Source: Bacteroidota bacterium
Lineage (GTDB): Bacteria > Bacteroidota > Ignavibacteria > Kryptoniales > JAKASW01
Direction: 5' to 3'
Assembly: GCA_021845665.1 (NCBI GenBank)
Contig: JAJZVO010000023.1
Coordinates: 1 to 64,000, forward strand
DNA length: 64,000 nucleotides
This document shows positions 35,410 through 43,522 of the stretch, in pieces (position 1 is the first letter of the stretch; every line of letters begins with the position of its first letter). The notes under the pieces are model-generated. The model was given only the letters and a program-made list of their open reading frames with translations. It searched no databases and was not told the DNA's origin. The position numbers were made by a program, and so were the translations under genes.

Positions 35410-35820
35410 AGAGAGTTGCGAAGATCGGATATCCAAAAAGGTAGCGGAAATGCACATTCTTGAAAAAAGACTTTCGCAAATCCATCTGACTGAGTAGGTG
35501 GAAAGACGAGTTGCGAACAATGAGCATTTCATAGTCGGAAATTCGGCAGAAAATCGTGTTTGCGAGGGGCGATTTTCTCAAAAGCCCTTTCTCCTAAATG
35601 GACCAGAAGAGTTGCGACTTCAACTGAACCTTACATTTCATGGAGGGATAAATGGTTAAGACGACACTGAGAAGTAGTCGAGTTCAAATAAGCGCCAAGT
35701 GTGAATGGAGTTGCGAAAGAAATGAGTACGGATATGTAAACTGCAGTGACGGCGCGAGTTCCGCCGCGCGGGGCTACTTGCAACGAGGAGACGAGATTCA
35801 TAACTTATTGCGGAAGCGCT
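35410..35820 (+). promoter_or_regulatory. CRISPR leader with a regularly spaced GAGTTGCGA motif
   Basis: The region between RT-cas1 and the first repeat carries GAGTTGCGA at 35413, 35508, 35609 and 35708, spaced 95, 101 and 99 bases. A fifth partial copy (TTGCGGA) starts at 35808, just before repeat 1. It also has an 8-bp hairpin, GAAAATCG (35549-35556) paired to CGATTTTC. The degenerate last repeat is at the other end of the array, so this side is taken as the leader, holding the array promoter and the site of new spacer insertion. Confidence 0.6.
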
Positions 35821-35834
35821 CTTTGAAAACCTGA
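35652..35834 (+). CDS. doubtful small ORF inside the leader
   Basis: 60 codons with GGAGGG about 6 bases before the ATG, a good ribosome-binding site. The product is basic, contains three cysteines and runs into the first CRISPR repeat before stopping. It resembles nothing known. It might be a fortuitous frame in the leader; the ribosome-binding site is the only positive evidence. Confidence 0.2.
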   Translation: MVKTTLRSSRVQISAKCEWSCERNEYGYVNCSDGASSAARGYLQRGDEIHNLLRKRSLKT

Positions 35835-37717
35835 CTTATGGTTGAAGGATGGAAACCAAAACAGATTTTAATGTTTCGCTGTCAAATGTTTCTTTGAAAA
35901 CCTGACTTATGGTTGAAGGATGGAAACAATCTCCACGAGACATTACCACACTAACTATCTTGTCCTTTGAAAACCTGACTTATGGTTGAAGGATGGAAAC
36001 AAATATGGAACAGTTTTTGCGGCGGTATACGCAAACCACTTTGAAAACCTGACTTATGGTTGAAGGATGGAAACGACCGTCAAAGTCCCCAATTAATCCG
36101 CGGTCGTGCATGTCTTTGAAAACCTGACTTATGGTTGAAGGATGGAAACCCTGGAGCCAATAGAAATAGGTTCCGGAAGGAAGACGCGCTTTGAAAACCT
36201 GACTTATGGTTGAAGGATGGAAACAGTCCGGACAGTCGTCGGGACACTGCTCGCAAGGGCACTTTGAAAACCTGACTTATGGTTGAAGGATGGAAACTGT
36301 CCTCCTCAATGTAGGAGGTGTGAAGTATCTGTATCTCTTTGAAAACCTGACTTATGGTTGAAGGATGGAAACTGTCCACGGCGCTCCAAGTAAGGCCGCC
36401 ATCGGTACTTTGAAAACCTGACTTATGGTTGAAGGATGGAAACAGAGATGTGATGTCCGCATTCCAATCGGTGGTATCTGGCTTTGAAAACCTGACTTAT
36501 GGTTGAAGGATGGAAACTCTGACTCAACGCGAAGGTTGTTGGAACAGGCGGGTTATCCTTTGAAAACCTGACTTATGGTTGAAGGATGGAAACGCGCAGA
36601 AGTGATGGTTCACGTCCGAACAAACGGCGACCTTTGAAAACCTGACTTATGGTTGAAGGATGGAAACGCCGGAGTTACTACACGTTTCGAGATACACCAC
36701 TGAATCGCTTTGAAAACCTGACTTATGGTTGAAGGATGGAAACGGGACATAATGTCTCGCACCTCGTGCTCGGTCACATCACCCTTTGAAAACCTGACTT
36801 ATGGTTGAAGGATGGAAACGAACTTTCCGGGCTATCAGTGTAACCACTAAAAAGGACCCTTTGAAAACCTGACTTATGGTTGAAGGATGGAAACAGATTG
36901 GTGAAAATCAGTTGCGGGGAACTTGCCGCTTTGAAAACCTGACTTATGGTTGAAGGATGGAAACAGTAGTACTGAGACCAATAAATATTTCCTACAGCTT
37001 CTGGCTTTGAAAACCTGACTTATGGTTGAAGGATGGAAACTCTGCGAGTTTCCGTCTTGCGGTAGTAGATGTAACCTACTTTGAAAACCTGACTTATGGT
37101 TGAAGGATGGAAACAGATAACCACCATAATCGCCGTTTGAATAACTAATATTCCCTTTGAAAACCTGACTTATGGTTGAAGGATGGAAACAAGCTGAACG
37201 TTGTGGCGACGGGCGGGTTATCAACGACCTTTGAAAACCTGACTTATGGTTGAAGGATGGAAACTATACAGCTCTTCCGCTGTCCCCTCGGGGAATTCCT
37301 CGGGCTTTGAAAACCTGACTTATGGTTGAAGGATGGAAACGCTTTTTTCGAGCTTTCTTCCAACCCCATGTCGTACTTTGAAAACCTGACTTATGGTTGA
37401 AGGATGGAAACTCTGTTCTTCAGAAGGTTTTCCATCGAAACACTTCCGTTTTCTTTGAAAACCTGACTTATGGTTGAAGGATGGAAACAATTTCTGGTCG
37501 ATAGGAGACCGACTGAACGGCTGCCTCGAGAGGCTTTGAAAACCTGACTTATGGTTGAAGGATGGAAACGTGGTCGCAGCGGTAGGTGGAATTTGGATCC
37601 ACCGCTTTGAAAACCTGACTTATGGTTGAAGGATGGAAACGAGAATTTGGCTGAACCTTCCCCGGTCGGTACCAATAAGACCTTTGAAAACCTGACTTAT
37701 GGTTGAAGGATGGAAAT
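35821..37717 (+). CRISPR. type III CRISPR array, 26 repeats and 25 spacers
   Basis: The 36-base repeat begins CTTTGAAAACCTGACTTATG and ends GTTGAAGGATGGAAAC. Repeat starts are at 35821, 35892, 35965, 36039, 36114, 36189, 36262, 36337, 36408, 36482, 36558, 36632, 36708, 36784, 36859, 36929, 37005, 37079, 37155, 37229, 37305, 37376, 37453, 37534, 37605 and 37682. Spacers are 34-45 bases, mostly 35-41. The repeats looked uniform except the last, which ends GGAAAT, marking the distal end. The expected crRNA 5' handle is ATGGAAAC. Spacers at 36518-36557 and 37191-37228 target related coding sequences. Confidence 0.98.
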
Positions 37718-37896
37718 TCCAAAGTTGCCCACTTAGACCGCGAAGCGGGGTAAGCGGCAGCAACTCTGAGAATCCCGCCGAAGGCTTACTCGAGGCGTCG
37801 ATCGATACCCGTTGGTTTGTAGTGCGCTTGTAAGTTTCGCTGAATCTTGCTATCGTATTTTCAACAATCGGTGCCTTAGATACGAGGTTGAGCAGA

Positions 37897-38367
37897 ATGG
37901 ACGAGTTCTTCGAACACTTGGAGTATGATCTGACAAGCCGGCTCTTGCATCAGCTTAGATTTGAAAAGAAGTTACAGAAGAGGTTGCGTTCGCGGAGAAA
38001 CGCGACCGAAGAGACGGATGATGCGTATTCTGACTATAGTTTAGGGACGATCTGGGTCGTTGACGACCACAAGGTGCATTTTCGCGGTCGGCGCGACGAA
38101 AAATCATATCATGACGGAAGGCGGCCAGGGGTAGTTATCGTCTCTCCCTGCAAAGAGACGCGTTACGAGGTCTGCTGGATCCCGGGATCATCCAAAATCG
38201 CGGGGCGACCTATAGCCCGTATAGTGGTCAGCGAGAACTCGGCCTATCTCTTGTGCGAAAAAGAGTGGTATCGTCCTCAGACTCTCGAATCGAAGAGAGG
38301 AGACTTGCCCCCCGACAAGCTTCTCGAACTGCGGCACAAATGGGATGAACTGGAATGCGATGAGTAA
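37897..38367 (+). CDS. PemK/MazF-like protein
   Basis: About 156 residues from the ATG at 37897, with GAGG about 10 bases upstream; a TTG at 37888 is in frame. After an N-terminal charged helical segment (about 1-45) comes a PemK/MazF-type SH3-like barrel: SLGTIWVVDD, RRPGVVIVSP, IARIVVSENSAYLL and a C-terminal helix LPPDKLLELRHKWDEL. MazF-family proteins are usually mRNA interferases, but a homologue serves as the sigma-binding partner in the CalpL-CalpT-CalpS type III signalling module. It overlaps the sigma-like gene by eight bases and is the first gene after the CRISPR array. Confidence 0.65.
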   Translation: MDEFFEHLEYDLTSRLLHQLRFEKKLQKRLRSRRNATEETDDAYSDYSLGTIWVVDDHKVHFRGRRDEKSYHDGRRPGVVIVSPCKETRYEVCWIPGSSKIAGRPIARIVVSENSAYLLCEKEWYRPQTLESKRGDLPPDKLLELRHKWDELECDE

Positions 38368-39364
38368 CCGCTTTCAGGATAACCTGGCAGAACTTGTAAC
38401 TCTTATCCGCAAGCTCCGAAATGAATCTACTCTGAAGCCGAAAGAGCACGCGAGTGTTAACAAGCGGTTTGATCGAGTTCTTGCCGAGTTCGTTCACTCT
38501 ATGGCGTCCTCATACTCAACTTACCCCTATACATTAGATGAGTTCAAGGATCTCCTGGGAGAAGTTCAAAAGAACATCGCAACAAATCTTCTTAGAAAAG
38601 ATGCCTTTGAAAATGGAGATACCATCGACGGAGCCCCCGACGATCGGATTAAAGGATGGATAAAAACAACCACGAGTAACGCGCTCAGGAACGACCCCTC
38701 CCCTCAAAAGAGAGACTATCGTTACCTGTTGACGACAATCAATAACACTCTGAAGAGGATGGAAAATTCAGGAGAATTTGACTCTTCTAAAATTGTGGAA
38801 TATCGTTTTGAAGAGTTGAGACGAAAGATTCTTAATGAGATTGACGTGTCAGAGTCCAAAGGGAAAAGCCTTGCCAGGAAGGTCGCAGAAATTGCGAGGA
38901 GGATACTAAAATTGGCCGGCGGTATGATCGAGCGACGCGATTTGAATGATTTGGTTAGCGAGATCACTGGCATTTACAAACCCGTCAAGGAGAGTCCTGG
39001 AGACGAGTCGAACAAGAATGTTGTCGATGATATTCCATCGGTTGACGATTTACCAAAAGAGATAATCATTGACATTGAGTCTGCAACCGAACGCCTTCTG
39101 ACACGCCTCGAAGGGCGGAAGGATCCACGATTGTTGCCAATACTTTGCTATAAATTTGTTCATGAGTTGACTTATAGGGAGATTCAATCGAGGACTAAGA
39201 TACCGAAGCAGACTCAGGATTTTCTTCTTAAACGAAGGATACTACCAGATCTCTACAACGCGATCAAGAATTGCAGCAGGGATCCCGACTATAGAATCGT
39301 TGCAAAGTTTCGTGAAAAGGTTTTAGAAGGTTTGAGCAAAAGGGGGATACAATGCGAAGCCTGA
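38360..39364 (+). CDS. sigma-factor-like protein
   Basis: About 334 residues from the ATG at 38360, overlapping the previous stop. Residues about 45-115 resemble sigma region 2 (LDEFKDLLGEVQKNIATNL, RIKGWIKTTTSNALRND). Near the C-terminus, LLPILCYKFVHELTYREIQSRTKIPKQTQDFLLKRRILPDL reads as a region 4-type helix-turn-helix. The two parts are separated by a long charged, helical linker, so it is larger than an ECF sigma factor (about 180-200 aa). It would redirect RNA polymerase once freed from an inhibitor. The next gene starts 13 bases before its stop, the usual arrangement for sigma/anti-sigma pairs. The sigma call is from motif resemblance. Confidence 0.6.
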   Translation: MSNRFQDNLAELVTLIRKLRNESTLKPKEHASVNKRFDRVLAEFVHSMASSYSTYPYTLDEFKDLLGEVQKNIATNLLRKDAFENGDTIDGAPDDRIKGWIKTTTSNALRNDPSPQKRDYRYLLTTINNTLKRMENSGEFDSSKIVEYRFEELRRKILNEIDVSESKGKSLARKVAEIARRILKLAGGMIERRDLNDLVSEITGIYKPVKESPGDESNKNVVDDIPSVDDLPKEIIIDIESATERLLTRLEGRKDPRLLPILCYKFVHELTYREIQSRTKIPKQTQDFLLKRRILPDLYNAIKNCSRDPDYRIVAKFREKVLEGLSKRGIQCEA

Positions 39365-40545
39365 GCCAGAGAAAGGGCAAATCGCAACGTCTCCCGGAGA
39401 TTCCGGACAGATATGAGATTGCCGAGTATGTTCAGGGGAGACTTTCAAAAAGCCGGCGAAAGCAGATAAAAGAGTTGCTTGAGTCTGATGACCCTGTTGC
39501 AATAGGTGTGAAGATTGACTTTGAAGAAATAAAGAGCCGTATTAAAGCCATGCCCTTCAGACCGCTTTCTAGTAATGCAACCGGTGTGCTTCAAGCTCGC
39601 ATGCAGGCGGTCCTCAGACATTCAGGGATGCCAGCCCCGGGGGAAATATGGTCACTTCAGTTGCAGAAATCTAATTCCGGGATCTCCAGAGATCGATCCG
39701 TTTTGATCTTTCATATCCATGGCGGATTCGCGCGAGTTGCACCAGTGACTAAGGAAACCGATTTTGCCGGTCCGCGTGATATTATTGTGCGCGACCGATC
39801 CTATGCCTTCGTGCCTTTCATGCTCGAGTTGTTCGCGTCATTCTGGACTGATTTGAGTCTGCTAACTGATCAAGGCGAATTCGAAGCCCGTGTTTCAGAG
39901 AAGACTCTTTCTGCAGCACGTAGAGCGGACAGGGGCATCTATAGCAATTTGCCTCGCGGCGTCAGACGCGGCTCCGTCCAGGAAATATCAGACATTGAAG
40001 AGTTCCATGAGGAATGGCGAGAAGGAGAGCGGATGCTCTTTGAAAAATTCAAAACAACACCGTACGTGCTGGAAGAATTCGAAGCGGCTGATGTCGAGAA
40101 GGTAGCTGAACCACAGTCGATACCCATCCCTGTCTCTTTCATTTCGTACCAACAGCCCACGCAATACGTGTACCGTCTCGCCGCGGCTGACCAGACATTC
40201 ACGGTCTCTGAATTCCAATTCTGGGAAAAGGAAAGGGGCCTTTCTGGCCAAATGCGTCGCCTCATTCTCCAGGCCCCATCCTTTGAAGTGCGTGTCTCGA
40301 TAGTCGATGGCCACCTCTTCTTGGTTGCTGAACGAGCCGACAAGTCACCGAAGATTGTATCAGACGTTTCCTTGTCCAGTGGTGAAACAAACATTCTCAC
40401 TACGGAGAACTCCGTTCAGTTCTCAACATCCCAGAGAGTTCATCTTCATTTTGATGTTGATCCTGCACTCCCTCTCACAGGGCGGTGGATTTTGCGTTTC
40501 AGCCTTGATGATAAGGGGTATCAGAACGAGGTCGAATTCAAATGA
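39352..40545 (+). CDS. PemK/MazF-core protein, candidate anti-sigma factor
   Basis: 397 residues. The N-terminal 55 residues (RYEIAEYVQGRLSKSRRKQIKELLES) look like the helical sigma-binding segment of cytoplasmic anti-sigma factors, without the zinc ligands. Residues about 95-145 have a PemK/MazF-like barrel: GEIWSLQLQKSNSGISRDRSVLIF, FARVAPVTKETDFAGPRDIIV. The remainder is an unrecognised beta-rich region with an Ig-like end (TGRWILRFSLDDKGYQNEVEF). Position between a sigma-like gene and a Lon-like protease gene mirrors CalpS-CalpT-CalpL, where a MazF homologue holds the sigma factor until cleaved. The anti-sigma role is an inference. Confidence 0.55.
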   Translation: MRSLSQRKGKSQRLPEIPDRYEIAEYVQGRLSKSRRKQIKELLESDDPVAIGVKIDFEEIKSRIKAMPFRPLSSNATGVLQARMQAVLRHSGMPAPGEIWSLQLQKSNSGISRDRSVLIFHIHGGFARVAPVTKETDFAGPRDIIVRDRSYAFVPFMLELFASFWTDLSLLTDQGEFEARVSEKTLSAARRADRGIYSNLPRGVRRGSVQEISDIEEFHEEWREGERMLFEKFKTTPYVLEEFEAADVEKVAEPQSIPIPVSFISYQQPTQYVYRLAAADQTFTVSEFQFWEKERGLSGQMRRLILQAPSFEVRVSIVDGHLFLVAERADKSPKIVSDVSLSSGETNILTTENSVQFSTSQRVHLHFDVDPALPLTGRWILRFSLDDKGYQNEVEFK

Positions 40546-41714
40546 ACATCGTGCGACGCGAGCAGGAAGCACAAGGTCACCTTGAGCTGGGCAACTATCG
40601 ACAAGCACAGGAAATCTACAAAGAACTTGCAGAGAACGAAAGCGATCTTAGTTCGAAGAACCACTTCAACGATTCTGCAAATGCTGCCGAGGCGTTTGCC
40701 ACAGAATTCACTGGCTTGCGTGTGGGAGAAGCCCTATGTCCTATCGTCGACAAGAGGACAGGTCATGGTTGTCTCTGTGTAGTCCAAACGGGTAAAGTGC
40801 GTGACTTACATGGCCGCCTCGTTTCGCAGTCCATCGGGACCTCATTTGAACTGTTTCCTCAGCTGATGTTGAATTGGACGCCGGTAACGGAACTAATTGC
40901 AACTTTCCTTTCTCCTCTGGTAAGTTCGTTCGGGAGATTATCGGTACTCAACTGGGGTTGGGATTGTTGGAAGCCTTCAGTTCGCAAATTGCCACACCGC
41001 TCTAATGAGAGAGCCAAGGATCCACAAGGTGAGTCATCTCAACTGGCCATGGCATTGGCGATTATATCTGAAATTACCTCCAGGCCCATCGGTGCGGGAT
41101 TTGCATTCACAGGAAGACTTGTAACGGAGGGAGGAAAGGTTTGCGTAGAACGGGTTGAAGACATTGCTGAGAAAGTCAGAGTATCCCTGAAGGAACTGCC
41201 TCAGGTAGGAACGATATTTGTTCCTCATTCAAATGAGCGTGAGGCACTTCAGGAAGCTCGGCAGATCGGAAAAGAAGCGCAGACAAGAGCCGTGTCAACT
41301 CTCGAAGAGGTTATCGAAGTTGTTTTCCCGGGCTTCAATGCGGATTTCTTGCGGATGGTTGAGGACAGGCACATCGGATCTGATTGGCTGTATCTGGACC
41401 TAAGAGAGAATTCTGAACATGTTCTGCAGTTCGAGTCTCTCCGAAACGGTTCCGCTTTGGTCGATCATAAAACAATTGGGTCTATTCAATTGCCCTCGCT
41501 TCCTGATGGGACTCGGGGGCTAATCTTAAATGGCCCGTTGCCTATTTTTCTAACATCCACGCTGACTCCAAGATATATTAGACACTATCAGATTTTTTTC
41601 GCGGTGAGTCTTGGCAAGGACCGGAAGTACGCGGTCGTCACCGCCGGACATGCGCTCGCGCCTCGACAAGTTGGAGATGTTGTTTCATTCGAGCCGTCTC
41701 CGGAACAAGACTGA
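40542..41714 (+). CDS. TPR-Lon-like protease with Csx3-like C-terminal domain
   Basis: 390 residues; the ATG overlaps the preceding stop. Residues 1-35 look like one TPR repeat. About 160-245 align with the Lon proteolytic domain: GESSQLAMALAIISEIT matches GPSAG..., FAFTGRL matches the MTGE strand, and EDIAEKV matches KEKL. The catalytic dyad would be Ser165 and Lys211, both present, with a three-residue insertion compared with E. coli Lon. Residues about 315-390 (LPSLPDGTRGLILNGPLPIF, FFAVSLGKDRKYAVVTAGHA, VGDVVSFEP) resemble Csx3, a cyclic tetra-adenylate-binding protein. There is no AAA module and no SAVED domain. It is probably a ligand-controlled protease. Confidence 0.65.
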   Translation: MNIVRREQEAQGHLELGNYRQAQEIYKELAENESDLSSKNHFNDSANAAEAFATEFTGLRVGEALCPIVDKRTGHGCLCVVQTGKVRDLHGRLVSQSIGTSFELFPQLMLNWTPVTELIATFLSPLVSSFGRLSVLNWGWDCWKPSVRKLPHRSNERAKDPQGESSQLAMALAIISEITSRPIGAGFAFTGRLVTEGGKVCVERVEDIAEKVRVSLKELPQVGTIFVPHSNEREALQEARQIGKEAQTRAVSTLEEVIEVVFPGFNADFLRMVEDRHIGSDWLYLDLRENSEHVLQFESLRNGSALVDHKTIGSIQLPSLPDGTRGLILNGPLPIFLTSTLTPRYIRHYQIFFAVSLGKDRKYAVVTAGHALAPRQVGDVVSFEPSPEQD

Positions 41715-41721
41715 CGCGACC

Positions 41722-43041
41722 ATGAAAGAAAACGTCCTCTTTTCTACCCTGGGTGTCACCGCCCCTGTAATCTCAGAAACAATCAACTTGCTTGAGGCCG
41801 AGGGAAAATCGATTAACAAACTTGTAGTCGTTCACACCTCCTTCAAAGACGTTCTTCACAAACAAACTCCATCAGGGAAAGATATAGGGCTCGTGGCACT
41901 GAAGGAGTATATCGGAAGTAAACGCGGCAACATCGCGGTTGAATCAATAGACTTGGGGATTGAAGACATTCTCACGGAAAATGATAACACAAAGGTCCTC
42001 CACGTTTTGATGAATGCCATCGAGGAGGAAAGAAATAAGCAAAACACTGTCTATGTAAGCATCGCTGGCGGGCGAAAAACGATGTCCGCCGCCGCCTTGT
42101 TTGCCGCTTATGCAGTAGGCTGTGACGGAATATATCATGTCCTGGTTAATGGCAGAGAAGAGGAACTTACAGACGCATATGGTTTCGATGTTCCACTGGA
42201 TAAGCTTACTCTGATTAGAATTCCTCCAGTCAATCTTTCACTGATGTTGAAGACGGTGATTGAGGAGATTGACACAAACAACCTCTTTCGCGGAGATATC
42301 TCTGCATATCTGCAGGATAAGGAGAGAGTTGAAGAAGTATTCAGTTATCTAAACGACGGATTACGGGCGTCACTGGATCTGCGTAAACTTCACGAGGAAC
42401 ATAACCGGCGTTATTCGCTTTACGAGAGAATGAACCAAACCGTTCTCGCTATCCTGCAAGGCCGGATCCGGAAATCCGCGGTTATGAAACCGCAATATGA
42501 GAGCAGGGTGAAAACCTTCGAAAGCTTCATACGGAAAATTGCCGAGAAACGGGGCAGAGGAGAAACGTTCCAAGATCCGTTCGAAAGGATACATGACCTA
42601 TCGGCGGTCAGAATTGTCACGTACTTTCAAGAGGATCTGGATACCCTCGAAAAGATGATCGATGGCATGATTACCGAACGGGTGGATTTTGAACCTTATC
42701 CCGATCCCGACAAGGCAAAAAAGATTAAGAAGCCGGAGGTGGTTGGATATACCGGAATTCATTATCTGGTCGGACTTCGCCCCGATCGGACAGCTCTCCT
42801 GGAATATGAAAGGCTGTCCGGATTATGGTGTGAAATTCAGCTCAAGACAATTTTCGATCATGCCTGGTCCCAGGTCGATCATCGTCTCCGGTTCAAGTCA
42901 GAAGAATTCCATGCGATGTCGAAAGAACAAAAGGACGAAGTCCTGGCGGTGTTCGCAGATGCGGCCAGGTTGTTGAACGAAAGCAAAGCCGTTTTCAGTA
43001 CTCTGCGCGAAACTTACGAGCATTTCAGAAAAGAGACCTAG
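41722..43041 (+). CDS. CARF-RelA/SpoT alarmone synthetase fusion
   Basis: About 439 residues from the ATG at 41722; an upstream frame at 41611 lies inside the protease gene. The N-terminal half is a CARF fold of the NE0113-like group: LFSTLGVTAPVISETINLL and VSIAGGRKTMSAAALFAAY (about 112-130). The C-terminal half is a (p)ppGpp synthetase domain with all key motifs: SRVKTFESF (R262, K264), IHDLSAVRI (D292), GYTGIHYLV (Y343, H347) and EIQLKTIFDHAWSQVDH (E371, Q373). A helical linker (about 175-250) joins them. No HD hydrolase domain is present. Binding of cyclic oligoadenylate to CARF would switch on alarmone synthesis, or tRNA pyrophosphorylation as in toxSAS enzymes, and so cause growth arrest. 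Confidence 0.85.
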   Translation: MKENVLFSTLGVTAPVISETINLLEAEGKSINKLVVVHTSFKDVLHKQTPSGKDIGLVALKEYIGSKRGNIAVESIDLGIEDILTENDNTKVLHVLMNAIEEERNKQNTVYVSIAGGRKTMSAAALFAAYAVGCDGIYHVLVNGREEELTDAYGFDVPLDKLTLIRIPPVNLSLMLKTVIEEIDTNNLFRGDISAYLQDKERVEEVFSYLNDGLRASLDLRKLHEEHNRRYSLYERMNQTVLAILQGRIRKSAVMKPQYESRVKTFESFIRKIAEKRGRGETFQDPFERIHDLSAVRIVTYFQEDLDTLEKMIDGMITERVDFEPYPDPDKAKKIKKPEVVGYTGIHYLVGLRPDRTALLEYERLSGLWCEIQLKTIFDHAWSQVDHRLRFKSEEFHAMSKEQKDEVLAVFADAARLLNESKAVFSTLRETYEHFRKET

Positions 43042-43128
43042 ACAACCTCTTCGGAGATTTCATCATTGATTAATGGATCCAAAGTTCGGCGAGGATCTTC
43101 TATTGCAACAAACACTTCACAATGACAA

Positions 43129-43521
43129 ATGCTTATCAACCTCTCAAATCACCCGCTAACAGCATGGGATAACTCGCAGCGACATGCCGCACAAGAAGAG
43201 TACGGTCTGTTAGCCGACCTTCCGTTCCCACCTGTTCCAGCTAACGCCGGGTTGCAGGAAGTCCAACAGAAAGTGGAAGAATACATTTCGCTCTGTCAGG
43301 CTATGTTTGACGATTACTTCCAGACCGGAGGAATTGCTGACAAGAATCGCAACGCAATACATGTTATGGGGGAATTCACTTTCGTCTATTTGTTTGTTGC
43401 CCGTTGCCGGAAGTTGTCGATTCCGTGTGTCGCGTCCACCACGGATCGCATTGTTGTCGATAATACGGACGGTTCCAAGACAACCCGCTTCAACTTCTTG
43501 CAATTCAGGCCTTACTTCTAA
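43129..43521 (+). CDS. small CRISPR-associated protein, candidate ring nuclease
   Basis: 130 residues. MLINLSNHPLTAWDNSQ, YGLLADLPFPPVPANA and the C-terminal VVDNTDGSKTTRFNFLQF give a Rossmann-like pattern seen in short proteins encoded next to type III effector genes, some considered candidates for cyclic-oligoadenylate ring nucleases (Csx15-like). The resemblance is from memory and no catalytic residues are established. It lies between two CARF effector genes and ends one base before the next ATG, so it could limit the lifetime of the signal. Confidence 0.45.
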   Translation: MLINLSNHPLTAWDNSQRHAAQEEYGLLADLPFPPVPANAGLQEVQQKVEEYISLCQAMFDDYFQTGGIADKNRNAIHVMGEFTFVYLFVARCRKLSIPCVASTTDRIVVDNTDGSKTTRFNFLQFRPYF

Positions 43522-43522
43522 G

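Noticed and set aside
36080-37675. Several minus-strand open frames across the CRISPR array
   Set aside because: Their translations consist of the same repeat-derived peptide interrupted by spacer sequence, so they are artefacts of the array.
35821-37717. Self-targeting spacers matching genes in this window
   Set aside because: By eye none of the 25 spacers matches other sequence in the window; a full alignment was not possible.
37814-37827. Possible sigma54 promoter (GG-N10-GC) upstream of the signalling cassette
   Set aside because: The spacing fits but the conserved TTGC context at -12 and TGGC at -24 is not there.
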